This document shows, in pieces, positions 1 through 12,300 of a DNA stretch of 64,000 nucleotides. The position numbers were made by a program, and so were the translations under genes. The stretch is from Dryomyza anilis (taxonomy: Eukaryota > Arthropoda > Insecta > Diptera > Dryomyzidae), in the NCBI GenBank assembly GCA_951804985.1, contig OX638132.1, forward strand, positions 15,357,529 to 15,421,528. Direction: 5' to 3'. The first letter of the stretch is position 1; the number at the start of each line of letters is the position of its first letter. The notes beneath the pieces are model-generated. The model saw nothing but the letters and a program-made list of their open reading frames with translations. It had not been told where the DNA came from and made no database searches.

Positions 1-430
1 TCGCCACAAGGACGTCACAGAGATGCCCAACGCTTGAGAACGACGTGTGAGAGACACATTTGGGCTTTCTTCAACTGAAGCCTCAGCGGTAGCAATATTC
101 TTGACACTACGGGCACTTTTTTTGTCTCACTGGCACGGGAACATTTTGTACTGTGCCTGTGGATTCAAATTTTTCCACTAGACGCTCAATTGTTGATCTG
201 CTAGGACGATTATGACGACCATAAATTGACGTTGCGCTCTTAACGTTGAGGCCACTGACTCCGAATTTCGGTAGTAAATTTTAATAATTTCGACTCGTTG
301 TTGGCTCGTATATCTTTCCATCGTGAAATGGCAAATCTTACTAAAGAGAAATGTCAAAAGAGCTGCAAGAAATATGACGTCGTTTGCCATCCCTGTCGCT
401 CAACTTTTGTAGCGTTCCTGTAAAAACAAT
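1..430 (-). mobile_element. rosa-like Tc1/mariner element, 5' part, cut by window start
   Basis: Read on the minus strand, this stretch matches the first ~430 bases of the complete rosa-like element at 21774-23029. It has the terminal region with the GCTACAAAAGT motif near 405-415, then a start codon near 322 and the N-terminal DNA-binding part of the transposase (MERYTSQQRVEIIK...). The frame breaks near base 228, where one base is missing compared with the 21.9 kb copy, so this copy cannot make a transposase through that point. The catalytic part lies left of base 1 if it survives. The outermost terminal bases are diverged. Confidence 0.8.
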
Positions 431-705
431 ATCAAAAAACATTTTTTTTTTTACCAAAATTAGTGAAAGAAAATTAAAAACTTAAAAAACATTTCGAAAT
501 TTGAATTATACATAACTTTTCGTTTCGTAGTAATATTTATTAATATTGTCATATTCAAAATTAGGTATTTTTAGAATAAAAATCGTAGTGATAATTTCTA
601 TACGGAATATTTTGTCCCGTCCGGAATTTTGTCAGTCTGCCTGTTCGATGAGCTACAGACTTGAAATTCGAATTAATGCCTCGAACTGGATGACAATGCA
701 ATATT
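431..705. other. AT-rich spacer, nothing recognised
   Basis: No coding signal, RNA gene or clear repeat structure was seen here. Confidence 0.5.
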
Positions 706-838
706 AGCTGCGTTCCCGTGGTTTTTGATTCTGATCCGTAGATCATTTTCATATACAAAGCAAAAACAAATTTACTAAAATAGAATCGATCGCGTTCCCG
801 TGAAATAGATCTGGTTCAAGTACCACGGGAACGCAGCT
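706..838. repeat. short hairpin MITE-like element
   Basis: The ends are near-perfect inverted repeats: AGCTGCGTTCCCGTGGT at 706-722 and its complement ending at 838. A further GCGTTCCCGTG motif lies at 792-802. The interior has no coding potential. A length of 133 bases with precise terminal inverted repeats suggests a miniature DNA transposon. The superfamily is not assigned. Confidence 0.6.
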
Positions 839-1796
839 ATTATCGTTTTCTTGCCATCCGATTCATCATGGTTCCATCGCAATGGTTCCAGATTAAAGAC
901 ATTTTAAAACATGAATATTTTTAATTTTAATAATATTAGGCCTTTCGTATTTTGTCAGACCTAAATCTAACTGACACAAAATATTAAGAAAAATAAAAAA
1001 TATGAATTAAAAAATACAAACCCAAGTAACACAAAGTACAGATTTCGTCACGAATTCTAGATATTTTCGTTAGTTTGGCAGTAGGTATGTAACGAAATTT
1101 AAATGGAAAAATGTAGAGAATTCCTTGTCCCATGGCACAGTTTTTCAATATATCGATTCTATTTTTTTTTTAAGTTTGAATAGAATTTCAATACAGTTTC
1201 AATACAGATTTCTACATAGATTTCCAATCTTAGCCAAGAAGCAATTCAATTCTACGTATCAATACATATTCGTTACATGTTATTCTACAGATCAAGACTA
1301 AGTTTTGAAATGTGTTACTAGGGAAACGATTATAAGGTAAATTTTTGGTATGATTTAAAATGAAACGAGGGTGGTAGATAAAATATTCTATTGAATCATT
1401 AAAGTTCACATTAAAATCGTTTTGTATTAATCGTTTTGAATTGGCTATCCATTATTTAAAAACTTTGGACTGATAATGCAAATACAATTCTATTGACATA
1501 CTTAGTTTTAAAATTAGTTTTATGTACGCTATTGAACTGAAACTAAATCTTTAAATTTGTAACGCTAGTTAAACGAATTATAATAAAATGTGGTATTTCA
1601 ATTACAATTTAAAGGCCAAATCGCAACGCTCGTTTGGTTGATCCTCCGTTTACTATTAATTCTATCACGACCTAATTACTGTTAAGTAAAGTTCTAAAAC
1701 ATATATTTATCAATAGACATTTTATTTAACTTAATAATTAATACAATAATAGTTTGGCCCTACACTTCTGAAGGACTTCAGTGGGAAACATTGTCT
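839..1796. other. intergenic AT-rich DNA
   Basis: About 1 kb without recognisable genes. Base composition is like the rest of the window, and stops are frequent in all frames. Confidence 0.5.
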
Positions 1797-2692
1797 GGGG
1801 TAAAGTGGGAAACGTAATTTAAGCAATTTCAGTTGTAATTTTAGTGAAAATATTGTGCTATATGAAATTTTTATTGGTTTGCCAAAGAAAAAACTTTAAT
1901 CGTGGCCAGAAACCAATGAAAAGCATCATTTTGTCTTCAAGATCTGAACTAAGAAGGAAGCCGAGAAGCGAACAAATAATAATAATAAAAAATACAGTCC
2001 TATAAGAACTTATGCCGAGCTTCCTCACCATTTTGAGCTGTGCGTATTATATTTGTACTCAAAGTGGTGGGACCTACAGTTTATTGCCGAATCCGAACGG
2101 CGGGTGAGAGCTTTTCATAGGCAATGTTTTACTCTCGTAGGGTTGCCATTTACTTCCGAGAGGTAGCGCGGTATAGAAAAATTTGTCTATGAAAAGATGT
2201 TGTTAGCCCCAGTCCCGGTTTGAACCGAGGACCTTTCAGCTCGCAGTCCAACGCACTAACCACTGAGCTACCGCGGGTACAAAAACAGGTGCAAAATTCA
2301 TATATTGGTAATACAACTTCATCATAAGAAGCAAATTAAATGAATAAAATGCCATAGATATTAAATTTCAACGGTTCCATGAACTGCAATATCTGCAACG
2401 GCCTCTACACTTGATATATTCGAACTTGACGACCAGCAACCACTCTGCCTCCATTGTCACATACCGAATATTCTGACTTGGGGTAAATGCCCATTTTTTG
2501 TTGTCGTATTTTCTTAACAAAACTTCGGAGATATTTATGAATTTAAACTGTTTTCTTCTTGCATTACCATAATGTTTTGTATTGCCTTATTATAATAGTT
2601 TTTTTATTCTTAATTTATTTTACTAGGAGAAAATAAAGAAGAAAGACTAAAATAGCATTTTGGTAAATATTTGGTAATTTCCCACTTTACCC
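1797..2692. mobile_element. putative TIR element (GGGTAAAGTGGGAAA ends) hosting a SINE
   Basis: The motif GGGGTAAAGTGGGAAA begins at about 1797, and its inverted copy TTTCCCACTTTACCC ends at about 2692. Similar sub-motifs occur inward (GGGGTAAATGCCCA near 2477) and outward (CCACTTTAGCGCAG near 2841). No transposase frame is visible, so this would be a non-autonomous element of ~0.9 kb. The SINE at 1975-2277 lies inside it. The exact ends and target duplication could not be fixed. Confidence 0.4.
1975..2277 (-). mobile_element. tRNA-derived SINE, full length
   Basis: On the minus strand this copy starts with a tRNA-like head ending at 2277: A-box TAGCTCAGTGGTTAGTGCG and a B-box-like GGTTCAAA segment. 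The shared ~200 base body follows (GTAGGTCCCACCACTTTGAG is a diagnostic stretch), then an (ATT)n-type tail at 1975-1990. It aligns along its length with copies at 8703, 18268 and 59084. The tRNA-like head carries the internal pol III promoter expected of SINEs. Confidence 0.85.
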
Positions 2693-3156
2693 AAAAATTT
2701 TTCAGCAAGTCCAAAATTCTGAAAATCAATCAAAAAACATTCTGTTAATGAAAAAAGTTAGAGCATAAAAAAGTTAGAACATAAACCAATCTATGAAATA
2801 GAAATTATTCTCTTTTTTTTGATGGAAATCAAAACTTGTTCCACTTTAGCGCAGATTTCCCTATATATTAAATATAACTTAGTCTTTATTCGCCAATGCC
2901 CTAAATCTGTTATTTCATTGTACTATGTTATGTTATTTGAAGTGTCTTTTTTTAATTTAAGAATAACCAAAAAAAACATCATACATTAAAAAATAAATCA
3001 TATAAAATATGTCAACAATAACAAAAAATGTCTTGTTCATTTTTGTAAAAAAAAAAAACAAAATCAATTCCGAGTCCTTGAAATCATTGTTCTCGAATTC
3101 AATGAATACCTACTGTAATGGTGAACCCAATCAATTTGCTCCACAGACACTGATTT
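2693..3156. other. region upstream of the transporter gene
   Basis: AT-rich, with no TATA box or upstream coding exon identified. An in-frame TGA lies two codons before the transporter ATG, so coding cannot extend directly upstream. Transcription start and any 5' UTR exon remain unplaced. Confidence 0.4.
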
Positions 3157-3341
3157 ATGCAAGACGATTCAGCAGCGCCCGCAACGCACCGAAATATGCT
3201 GGAATTCGACAAGATTCTGGAAAAATGCGGCGATTGTCATCGTCTGCAATTCCTCATGTTGCTGTTGTTCTGCATCATCAATCTATTGTCGGCAATGCAT
3301 TACTACTCGCAGACTATTATCAGTTTTGTACCCAAGTATTG
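3157..3341 (+). CDS. transporter exon 1
   Basis: First coding exon: N-terminal cytosolic segment and TM1. It ends in codon phase 2 at a TTG|GTGAGC donor. The split TGG codon is completed by the first base of exon 2. Confidence 0.85.
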
Positions 3342-6300
3342 GTGAGCTTTGGCAGTTATAGCCCCCCACAAAAACATCTGTTGTTTATTATTGAAAAGAA
3401 AAACAAATATTATTCAATCACATTCAATTACAGGTGTGCGGACGAGTTCAACGAACATTTGGCGGTACGCGCATTATCATCATTTGAAAATAACGATCAG
3501 ACTTCATCATGTTATCCCGCCTCACATTTGCTGCCATCTGCTGAGCGCGGCAACAATACGTCACAGACTTGTCAGCATTACCAGTATGAGCTCTATATGG
3601 GTTACGAGAGTATCACGAGCGAATTGAATTGGATTTGCGATGATGCATGGAAATTGACGTTGGGACAATCGATGTTCTTTGTAGGCTCTGTGGTGGGTAG
3701 TCTGATATTTGGCATTCTCGCTGATATTATAGGTGAGTCTAAGAGTGATACCACTGGAGTTCAAAATTTTTGTTCGCCCAGTGAGTGCTGCCCAAAACAA
3801 ATAGCGATTTCGATTTCGGTTTTCTTCACGTTTTAGTTATGGTTTTATGTTTTATGATGCAGCGGTGTCGATATGTGTTTTGATTTACATCTCTTTCCAT
3901 AATACAAAGTAATATTTAAAGAAAAACTGAAAAGTAAACCGTAACTCGGAACCGGTAACAGAAACAAGAGAAAACCCGGACTTCACATAAACCCGTTTTT
4001 CGTTTGGATTTAGATATCTTGAAATTCTTATTTACCTGTTAAGAATATTAACTTCGCATGGTGTTTCCTTGTACTATGCTAGTAAAACATTTCGTTAGGG
4101 CGAGTTTACACGATAGAGAAAATAGCTAGAGATAGAGCAAAATAGAGCAAAAAAGATAGATTTTTTGCTCTATCTCTAGCAAATTTCTCTATCGTGTATT
4201 CGAGCCTTTAGGGTAAATCTCATGAAGAGATCATGAACTTATTTCTAATAGTTAAGCTCTGGCGAGTCCCAACCGAGGTAACAGCTGGGGTGCATCCCAT
4301 GCATGACACCCCCTAGTACAAATTGTAATAGGGTTATTGAATTTGATAAAATTTAAATTAAATAAAATTTCAATATGTAGGATTAAATTGAGAATGTATT
4401 AAAAATATTAATCTGAAATTTTCTTGATCCGAACCGAATTTATTATTGCTAAACTTTTCAAAAGGAAAAAATCGTATATATTCAGATGATTACATTGTTC
4501 TACAAGGATTTTAATATGGAATGAAACCTTTTATTTCTAGTAGATTTCATTCGTCTGATTCTTGCTGCGTACTCAGAATGTGCCCACTACGAAATTTTTG
4601 TTACCGATACGTCTCCTTTTTTCACTTATTTATGATAAGTGAAATTGAGAAAATTACAAATGATTTCAGTGACAAAAACCCTTAGGGGTAATGGTTCCGC
4701 GTCTGTTTTTAAGACCTTTTAAAATAGCGATTTCCGTTTCAACATACAAAAATTATTAGGATTCTTATTCCAGTCCCACGTATAAATTTTAAAAGTGTTT
4801 CGATTCCGTTATTAATCGATTTATGTATGTACCGTCGGCGTGTGAAAAGTATTTGAATACTATTAAATTTCTTTGTTATTTCCTTGTATTGGAGGAAAAT
4901 CCATTTAATGAGGAAAATCTCAAAATCTTTTGCTAATTTCTTAATATCAATTAAATTGGGATTTTTTTCAATTTAAAATTTAAAAATCGCTATTCTATTT
5001 GAAATTTTCGCAATTATGAATGAAAAAATCTCAATTTTATTTGGAATTTTTGCAATATTAATTTGGAATATCTAAATTTAAAATAAAATATCTCAATTTC
5101 ATTTGTAATTTTCTCAATTTAAAACATAATTTTAAACACAATATTACGTCACAAAATTTGTTTCCATTCCAAATATCGTCGTTGTAGAACGAAAATAAAT
5201 ATTTGGCATTTTGAAAATTATTTGGTGACTTTATGTTCTACAGCGACGAAATGCAGGATAGATTTCCCATTTTCGGTTTTTTTTTGTTACGTAAAATTTT
5301 CAAAAATTTTAGTTTAGTCGCTCGTCGTTTAGACGTGGTGTGTCAATACTGAGTACGCAGCAAGAATCAGGAGACCAAAATCTACTAGAAATGATAAGTT
5401 TAATTTCGGTGAAATCGAACAACCCTCAATTTGTAGAACAGTGTAATCAAAAGATCTCTAATTAATAATTTCAAATGAGACGTATGGAGTTAAAAAGGGG
5501 GTCGTGACAACGAAAATGTTTGGAACCACTGTACTAGAGAATAGAGTAAATTTCAATAGAATTATTTCACATAATCAAGCTCTATAGAGGCTCAAACGAA
5601 TTAATCAATCCTGTGCACGATCTTCTTGTAAAGCAGTTAACCTATCGGTACTTATATGATTCCGGTAGCGAATTTTTTCATTGCATTTTTATACCCTACA
5701 CTAAGAGTGAAAGGGTATATTCAGTTTGGTACGCCGTTTGTAACACCCAGAAGGAAGCATCTCCGGTATGGAAAAGTATATATATTCTTGATCAGCATGG
5801 CCTCCTGAGTCGATTTAGCGATGTCCGTCTGTCCGTCTGTCTGTCCGTCTGTCTGTCTGTCTGTCTGTCTGTTGAAATCCCTACTACTTTTAAAATTGAA
5901 GAGCTAGATAAATGAAACTTATAACTTAGATTACTAATATACCTACGCTGTATGTGCGAAAAAATTGGCGAGATCGGTCCATTGTGACCTATGATCCGAC
6001 CAATGTTGTGGTTCACAAAAAAAAAATCGAAATTCGTTACACCTACCCATTTGTAAATATGGGTATCAAATGAATGGAAATTCTTCAGCGATTGAATGTT
6101 TGTAGTTATTTTCAGGAATCGTATACCCTGGTGACCTATATATCACTTTGAATGGTAACCACACATATGTGTAGGGTATTTATAGTCGGCTTAGACCGAC
6201 TATAATTTTGATAAACCTAACTAACATAATTACACCTACTTTAAAATTTCCCATGTGATCTAACCTTCCCAACTGGTTTAACTTAGCGTTGCCTGATTAG

Positions 6301-9300
6301 GTGCAGAGCAAAAAGTATTTTGTAATAATAAAAAGTATTTCTTAGAAAGTAAATAATTGCAAGTTTTTTGACACGCAAACGTCGATATACCAAAAACCTC
6401 TTTTAAAAATACTCGAAATGAATTGTATTTGAAATAAGAGGTAAAATAATTTCGACAGTTTCTCGTTTAATAAAAACAAAACATTAAGGATTTATCAGAT
6501 TAGATTCCTATCATTTCCATATTCAAAATTCCTTTTATTAATTTTGGTACTCGTTTATATAATCAGACGCTGCAAAAAAAAAGGGCTTTCCCAAACATCA
6601 TTTTGCAGGCATTACATATATCTTTGGAGCTTTATGCAAACAAAAGTATTATTTCATTGCCAAACATTATTATAATAACTGCCAAACATATTTTTGTTTT
6701 CGTTCAAACATATCTATGTTCAGAATGAATAATTTCCGGCGTTCTTGCAAACATATATATGTTAGAATGTGAAAACATTTTATTAACATACATGTAAACA
6801 TATTTATGTTTACATTTAATTTTATGTAAAAATAGTAAATTTAGTGCTAATATCTTTTTTACACAATATTCGTTTTTACCCTTTTTATACCCTACACTAA
6901 GAGTGAAAGGGTATATTCAGTTTGGTACGCCGTTTGTAACACCCAGAAGGAAGCATCTCCGGTATGGAAAAGTATATATATTCTTGATCAGCATGACCTC
7001 CTGAGTCGATTTAGCGATGTCCGTCTGTCCGTCTGTCTGTCCGTCTGTCTGTCCGTCTGTCTGTCCGTCTGTCTGTCTGTCTGTTGAAATCCCTAAGACT
7101 TTTAAAATTGAAGAGCTAGATAAATGAAACTTATAACTTAGATTACTAATATACCTACGCTGTATGTGCGAAAAAATTGGCGAGATCGGTCCATTGTGAC
7201 CTATGATCCGACCACTTATGTTCAAATACCTCATATAAAATTTACATATACAGATCAATTTTACTGTATACGTGCTTAGGTAAACTTTTTTGGTCAAATA
7301 TGTATTGACATCATGCTCAAATACATGATAATAATGTTTTCCGGCGAAAAGACTTGTGGTTCACCAAAAAAGAAATCGATATTCGGTACACCTACCCATA
7401 TGTAAATATGGGTATCAAATGAATGGAAATTCTTCAGCGATTGAATGTTTGTAGTTATTTTCAGGATTCGTATACCCTGGTGACCTATATATCACTTTGA
7501 ATGGTAACCACACATATGTGTAGGGTATTTATAGTCGGCTTAGACCGACTATAATTTTGATAATCCGAACTATCATAATTACACCTACTTTAAAATTTCC
7601 CATGTGATCTAACCTTCCCAACTGGTTTAAATTACATTTTTTTATTTATATTATATAATTATAACCTAAACTTTTATTTTATTTTTATAACACATATTTA
7701 ATTTATGCCTAATAATTTTATTTCCATCTATTGTTCGTTTTTGAGTTCAGTATTTTACGGATGAATTGGAAATTTCACAAACAGCCACTATCTGGTATTA
7801 ACAGTAATTGGCGGCACTTAAACAAATTTTTCCACCAAAAACAACTTTTGAATTATATGAAAAGTATTAATCTGAGTGTTACTTGTGATATCGTAATGCC
7901 AAACATACATATAATCAAAATAAAACTATTATTTTTAAATTCGTTGTCACCCAGTAACAATCACGAATTTTCAAATACATATAATTCAAAGAACCTTTTA
8001 TTGACGTTGGGTGTGTTAAATAGCGGAAATATCGAACATACATATATTAATATCTGATGAAAAATATATATTTCTACAGAAACATTAATATAGTAAATTC
8101 ATGTAAATCCGCGATTAAAGCAATTTATGTTTAAATATCGTATTATAATATATCAATCTCAACAAAATAATAATAAAATTCAATTATAATGTAATTAGAT
8201 ATTACTCCCAATATTTATATGGTGATTTCGAATTACGTTATAATTAGATTCGAGCATATTCAAACAAATCTTTTCTATACATGTAATTTTCAACAAAAAT
8301 ACTAATATCACTCATGTGAAAATATCATTACTTCATATTTTAAGTATGCTTATTTTTATTGTATACTCAATTTTTTTCTATTACGTAGCATTTTTGCGAA
8401 AAAGTCGGTTAAAAACGGTTATTTTTTAGTAATTTTTTTGGAAAATATACAAGTATTTTAAATTTTAACAGTTTTTGACAGAAAGTGGGTTGATAGGGCA
8501 TATTTTAAAAATGAGAAGCGATACAAAAAAGTTAATAATTTTTATCATTAGTTTGAACTATTCTGTGCATAATCGTTTACCATTTTTATTTATCTTTATT
8601 ATCATCAAAAATAGTCTAAAAAATCAATATTTTTCGAGTTTAGATGCAAATATCTTAAAAACAATTTGGAATAGTGGTTTTTGTCTAAATATTGTAATAT
8701 ATTAATAATAATAGTTTGGCGCTACAGTCCTGTATAGAACTTCGGCAGAGCTCTCTCACCATTTTGAGCTGTGCGTGTTATATTTGTACTCAAAGTGGTG
8801 GGACCTACAGTTTATTGCCGAATCCGAACGGCGGGTGAGAGCTTTTCATAGGCAATGGTTTTACTCTCGTAGGTTTGCCATTTACTGACGAGAGGTAGCG
8901 CGGTATAGAAAAATGTTTCTATGAAAAGATGTTGTTAGCCCCAGTCCAGGCTTGAACCAGGGACCTTTCGGCTCCAACGCACTAACCACTGAGCTACCGC
9001 GGCTTCTATTGTAATTAGTCTTGACAATTTAAAGAAAAAATACATTTAAAGCATTAAGAAAAACTGGTTGTGTAAGGGCCTGTATTTTATTAATGTTAAA
9101 AAGTGACTGAAAAGGACTTGAAAATTCGAAATAAATTTACTTAAAAACGGTACGTAGTAGAAAGAAACTGACTGTGCAGTCAAAATCAGCAGCCTAGAGT
9201 TATATAGAATTGATATTTGGGATGTCCATGGCAAAAATTTGTTCTCGTTTCTTTGAGTTGTGTTATCAATTAAATTAGCTCTGAAGGATAACTGTTTAGA

Positions 9301-12300
9301 TATTTTATGCATGAGAAAGGCTTGATAAGAAAATGTTAATGATTCTAAAAAACCAGAACATTTCACCACGGTGGAAGGTGGCATGCTCTACTACATAAAA
9401 TAGTTGTCTTGGATTTCCGAGTTTCGACTAAATTTCACTAATTTCTTTCTTTGTGTTTGCAGGTCGCTTACCCATACTCATTGTTGCGAATGTGATCGCC
9501 ATGATCGGCAATACATTGACTATTTTTGGCACCACATTGACAACCTTTTGTTTATTCAGATTTATTTCTGGACTTGCAACGGACAGCAACTTTGTGATGA
9601 TGTATATTCTGGGTATGTTTAGAACCGCTCATTAAACTGATATTTCAAACATTATTTGATTTACTCTCTACCTCTTCTACAGTTATGGAATATATGCGTC
9701 CCTCATTGCGCACCATGGGTCTTAGCATCTGCATTGGTTTCTTCTACTGCATCGGCTCGATGATCGCACCCTGGATTGCAGTGCTCATGCAGACGTGGCG
9801 TGGCTTTCTGTTGGCCACCTCTTTGCCATTTGCACTAGTGCCGCTCTTCTACTTCATTGTGCCCGAGAGTGTGCAATGGTTGGTCTCGAAACAGAAGTAC
9901 GACAAAGCAGTCGCGTGTCTGAAACGCGTTGCCAAGATCAATGGGAAGCTGGTCGAACAGCAGGTCTTCGAAGAATTCATCGAAGAATGCAAACGTAGTC
10001 AGTTGCACACAAAGCCGAGTCCCAACCTCTTAGGGCTCTTTGTGACGCCACGACTACGTCGTAATACATTAATACTCTTCTTCAAGTCGTAAGTCAAAAT
10101 ATGCGAGACTTTTTGTACTTTATAACAAAACAAACGAAAAAAACTGGTTTGACTTGCAGCATGGTGATCACCCTGTGCTACGATGCGGTATCGCGTAATG
10201 TGCAAGGTCTTGGCATTTCACCATTTGTCATGTTTACGCTGAGTGCTACCACAATTTTACCCGCCTGCCTGATATTAATTTTGCTGCAAGATCGCATCGG
10301 TCGCAAGGCAATGGCGTCAATATCGCTGCTACTGAGTGGCATTTTTATCTCTGTGACCGGTGTGATACTCTTCAATAACCAAAACACCGTGGATCAAAGT
10401 ATGATATGGTCGATTAGTATGAATAAAATGTATAAAAAAATAATTATTTATTCTTGCAGATGTTATACTCGTCGTAACGCTTTCGATCATTGGACGTTTT
10501 GGGGTCACTGTGGCCTATAATTCCGGCGCACAATATGCCACCGAGCTGATACCGACATGTGTGCGAGGTCAGGGCGTGGCAGTTGTACATGTCATGGGCT
10601 ATGCCTTCACCTTCTTCAGTTCGTACATCTTGTATACGCGGACGCTTTTCTCCCCAATGCCGGAAATTATTTTGGGCACAATATCTTTGTGTGGTGCGGG
10701 ACTGTGTCTATTTCTGCCCGAGACCTTGAATAGGTGCGTAGAGATTTAAGTATAGCTCTCTTGGTTACAGTGAAAATAATAACGATCTTTATGAAGATAA
10801 AACTATTGATGAAAAAACTGCATATTAATGAAAATCAGTGAAGAGGTTTAGGAGGTTGGGTAATTTTGACAGTTGGTGTAATAAAGTTACTAAGAATTAC
10901 GAAAGTTATCTACGGTCTAAGCCGATCGTACAAGTTGGTTTTTCGTGAGTTATTTGAGCATAAGTGATCGGGTCACAAATACAAATAGTGCGATCATGTC
11001 TATTTTCAATACCAGACTGCATTGGTATATAAGTGATCTAATTTCGGAGTTTTATTGATCTAGGTCTTTTAGATTTCTGTTACCGTGTTATTCAACAGAC
11101 ATACGGACGGAAAATAGGTCACGTAATAAAAAAATATATACTTTTCCATGCCGGACAAAGCTCCTTCTGGGCATTACTAGCGGATTACTGAATTAGTGAA
11201 TATACTCTTTTAATTTTAGTGTAGGGTATACAAATTAGTTAGCGTCGGTAGCTCGTCTGGTTAGTGTGTTGAACTACGACCGAAAAGTCGCTGGTGTGTT
11301 CGACTACGAGCCGAAAGGTCCCCGGTTCGATCCCCAGCGACTGTCAACATCTTTTTTATATGAAACATTTTTCTATGAGATGGCAAACCTACGAGATTAA
11401 ACATTGCTTAAGAAAAAGCTCTCACCCGCCGTTCGGATTCGGCAATAAACTGTAGGTCCCACCACTTTGAGTACAAATATAACACGCAAGTGGTGAGAGA
11501 GCTCGGCCGAAGTTCTATACAGGACTTTAGCGCCAAACTATTATTATTATAAAAACTAATAATACCTCGTATACATTGAGATAAGGGTCAATGTATAACC
11601 TAAACGAATTAAGGTTTTGATTTTCTCTCTCGTTTCGTATTCGGTGACGGTTTTATTTTTTTTAATGAAACGACTTTGGTATGCTGCTTTCAAGTAATGG
11701 CTTCGATTTCGGTTTTATTATAATGGGGTTTAGTTTCTACTACGGATTTATCTAAGAATATTGCCAAAATCAACATTGTTAATGTATGAATCATTCATCA
11801 GTATTATGAAATGATTCATTAAATAATGTATTTTTCACAATGAACGGTCATTCAAAAAATTTCTGTATTTTTCTTAATTTTGTTTTCGATTTTCTCCCTC
11901 GTTTCGTATTCGTTGACAGTTTTCAGTTTTTTTTGTATGAAACGACTTTTTATACCAGTTTCAAGTAATGATGTCGATTTCGGTTTTGTTATAATGGGGT
12001 TAAGTTTTGTACTATGGGATTTAGTTTCTACTAGGGGTTTAGTTTCAATAGGGATAATTTCTACTAGAGGTATTACAGAAATTCTCATTATTCACGTATG
12101 AATCATTTATCAGTATTATGAACATTTTCATTCAATGAAAAGTCATTCATAAAATTACTGTATATTTCTCTATATATAAATGACTAATCTGTCTGAATAA
12201 TACTATAATGTAAAGGAAAATCATATTAATAAAAATCGACTTTGCTCAAAAATTGAAGAAAATGCTTCGAATTGGAAAATTTGTCCGCATTTACTTCAAT

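Noticed and set aside
3009..3836. 275-codon + strand open frame
   Set aside because: It overlaps transporter exons 1-2 in the wrong frame and runs through the intron. The spliced frame has MFS features, this one does not.
5822..5872. Direct repeats considered as a CRISPR-like or regulatory array
   Set aside because: They form a simple GTCT/GTCC microsatellite without spacers. The genome is eukaryotic and no CRISPR-type array exists in the window.
5613..7297. Open frames over the two mini-me copies
   Set aside because: They are frames through the GTCY microsatellite and element ends (SVCLSVCLSV, TDRQTDRQ) and are not protein-coding.
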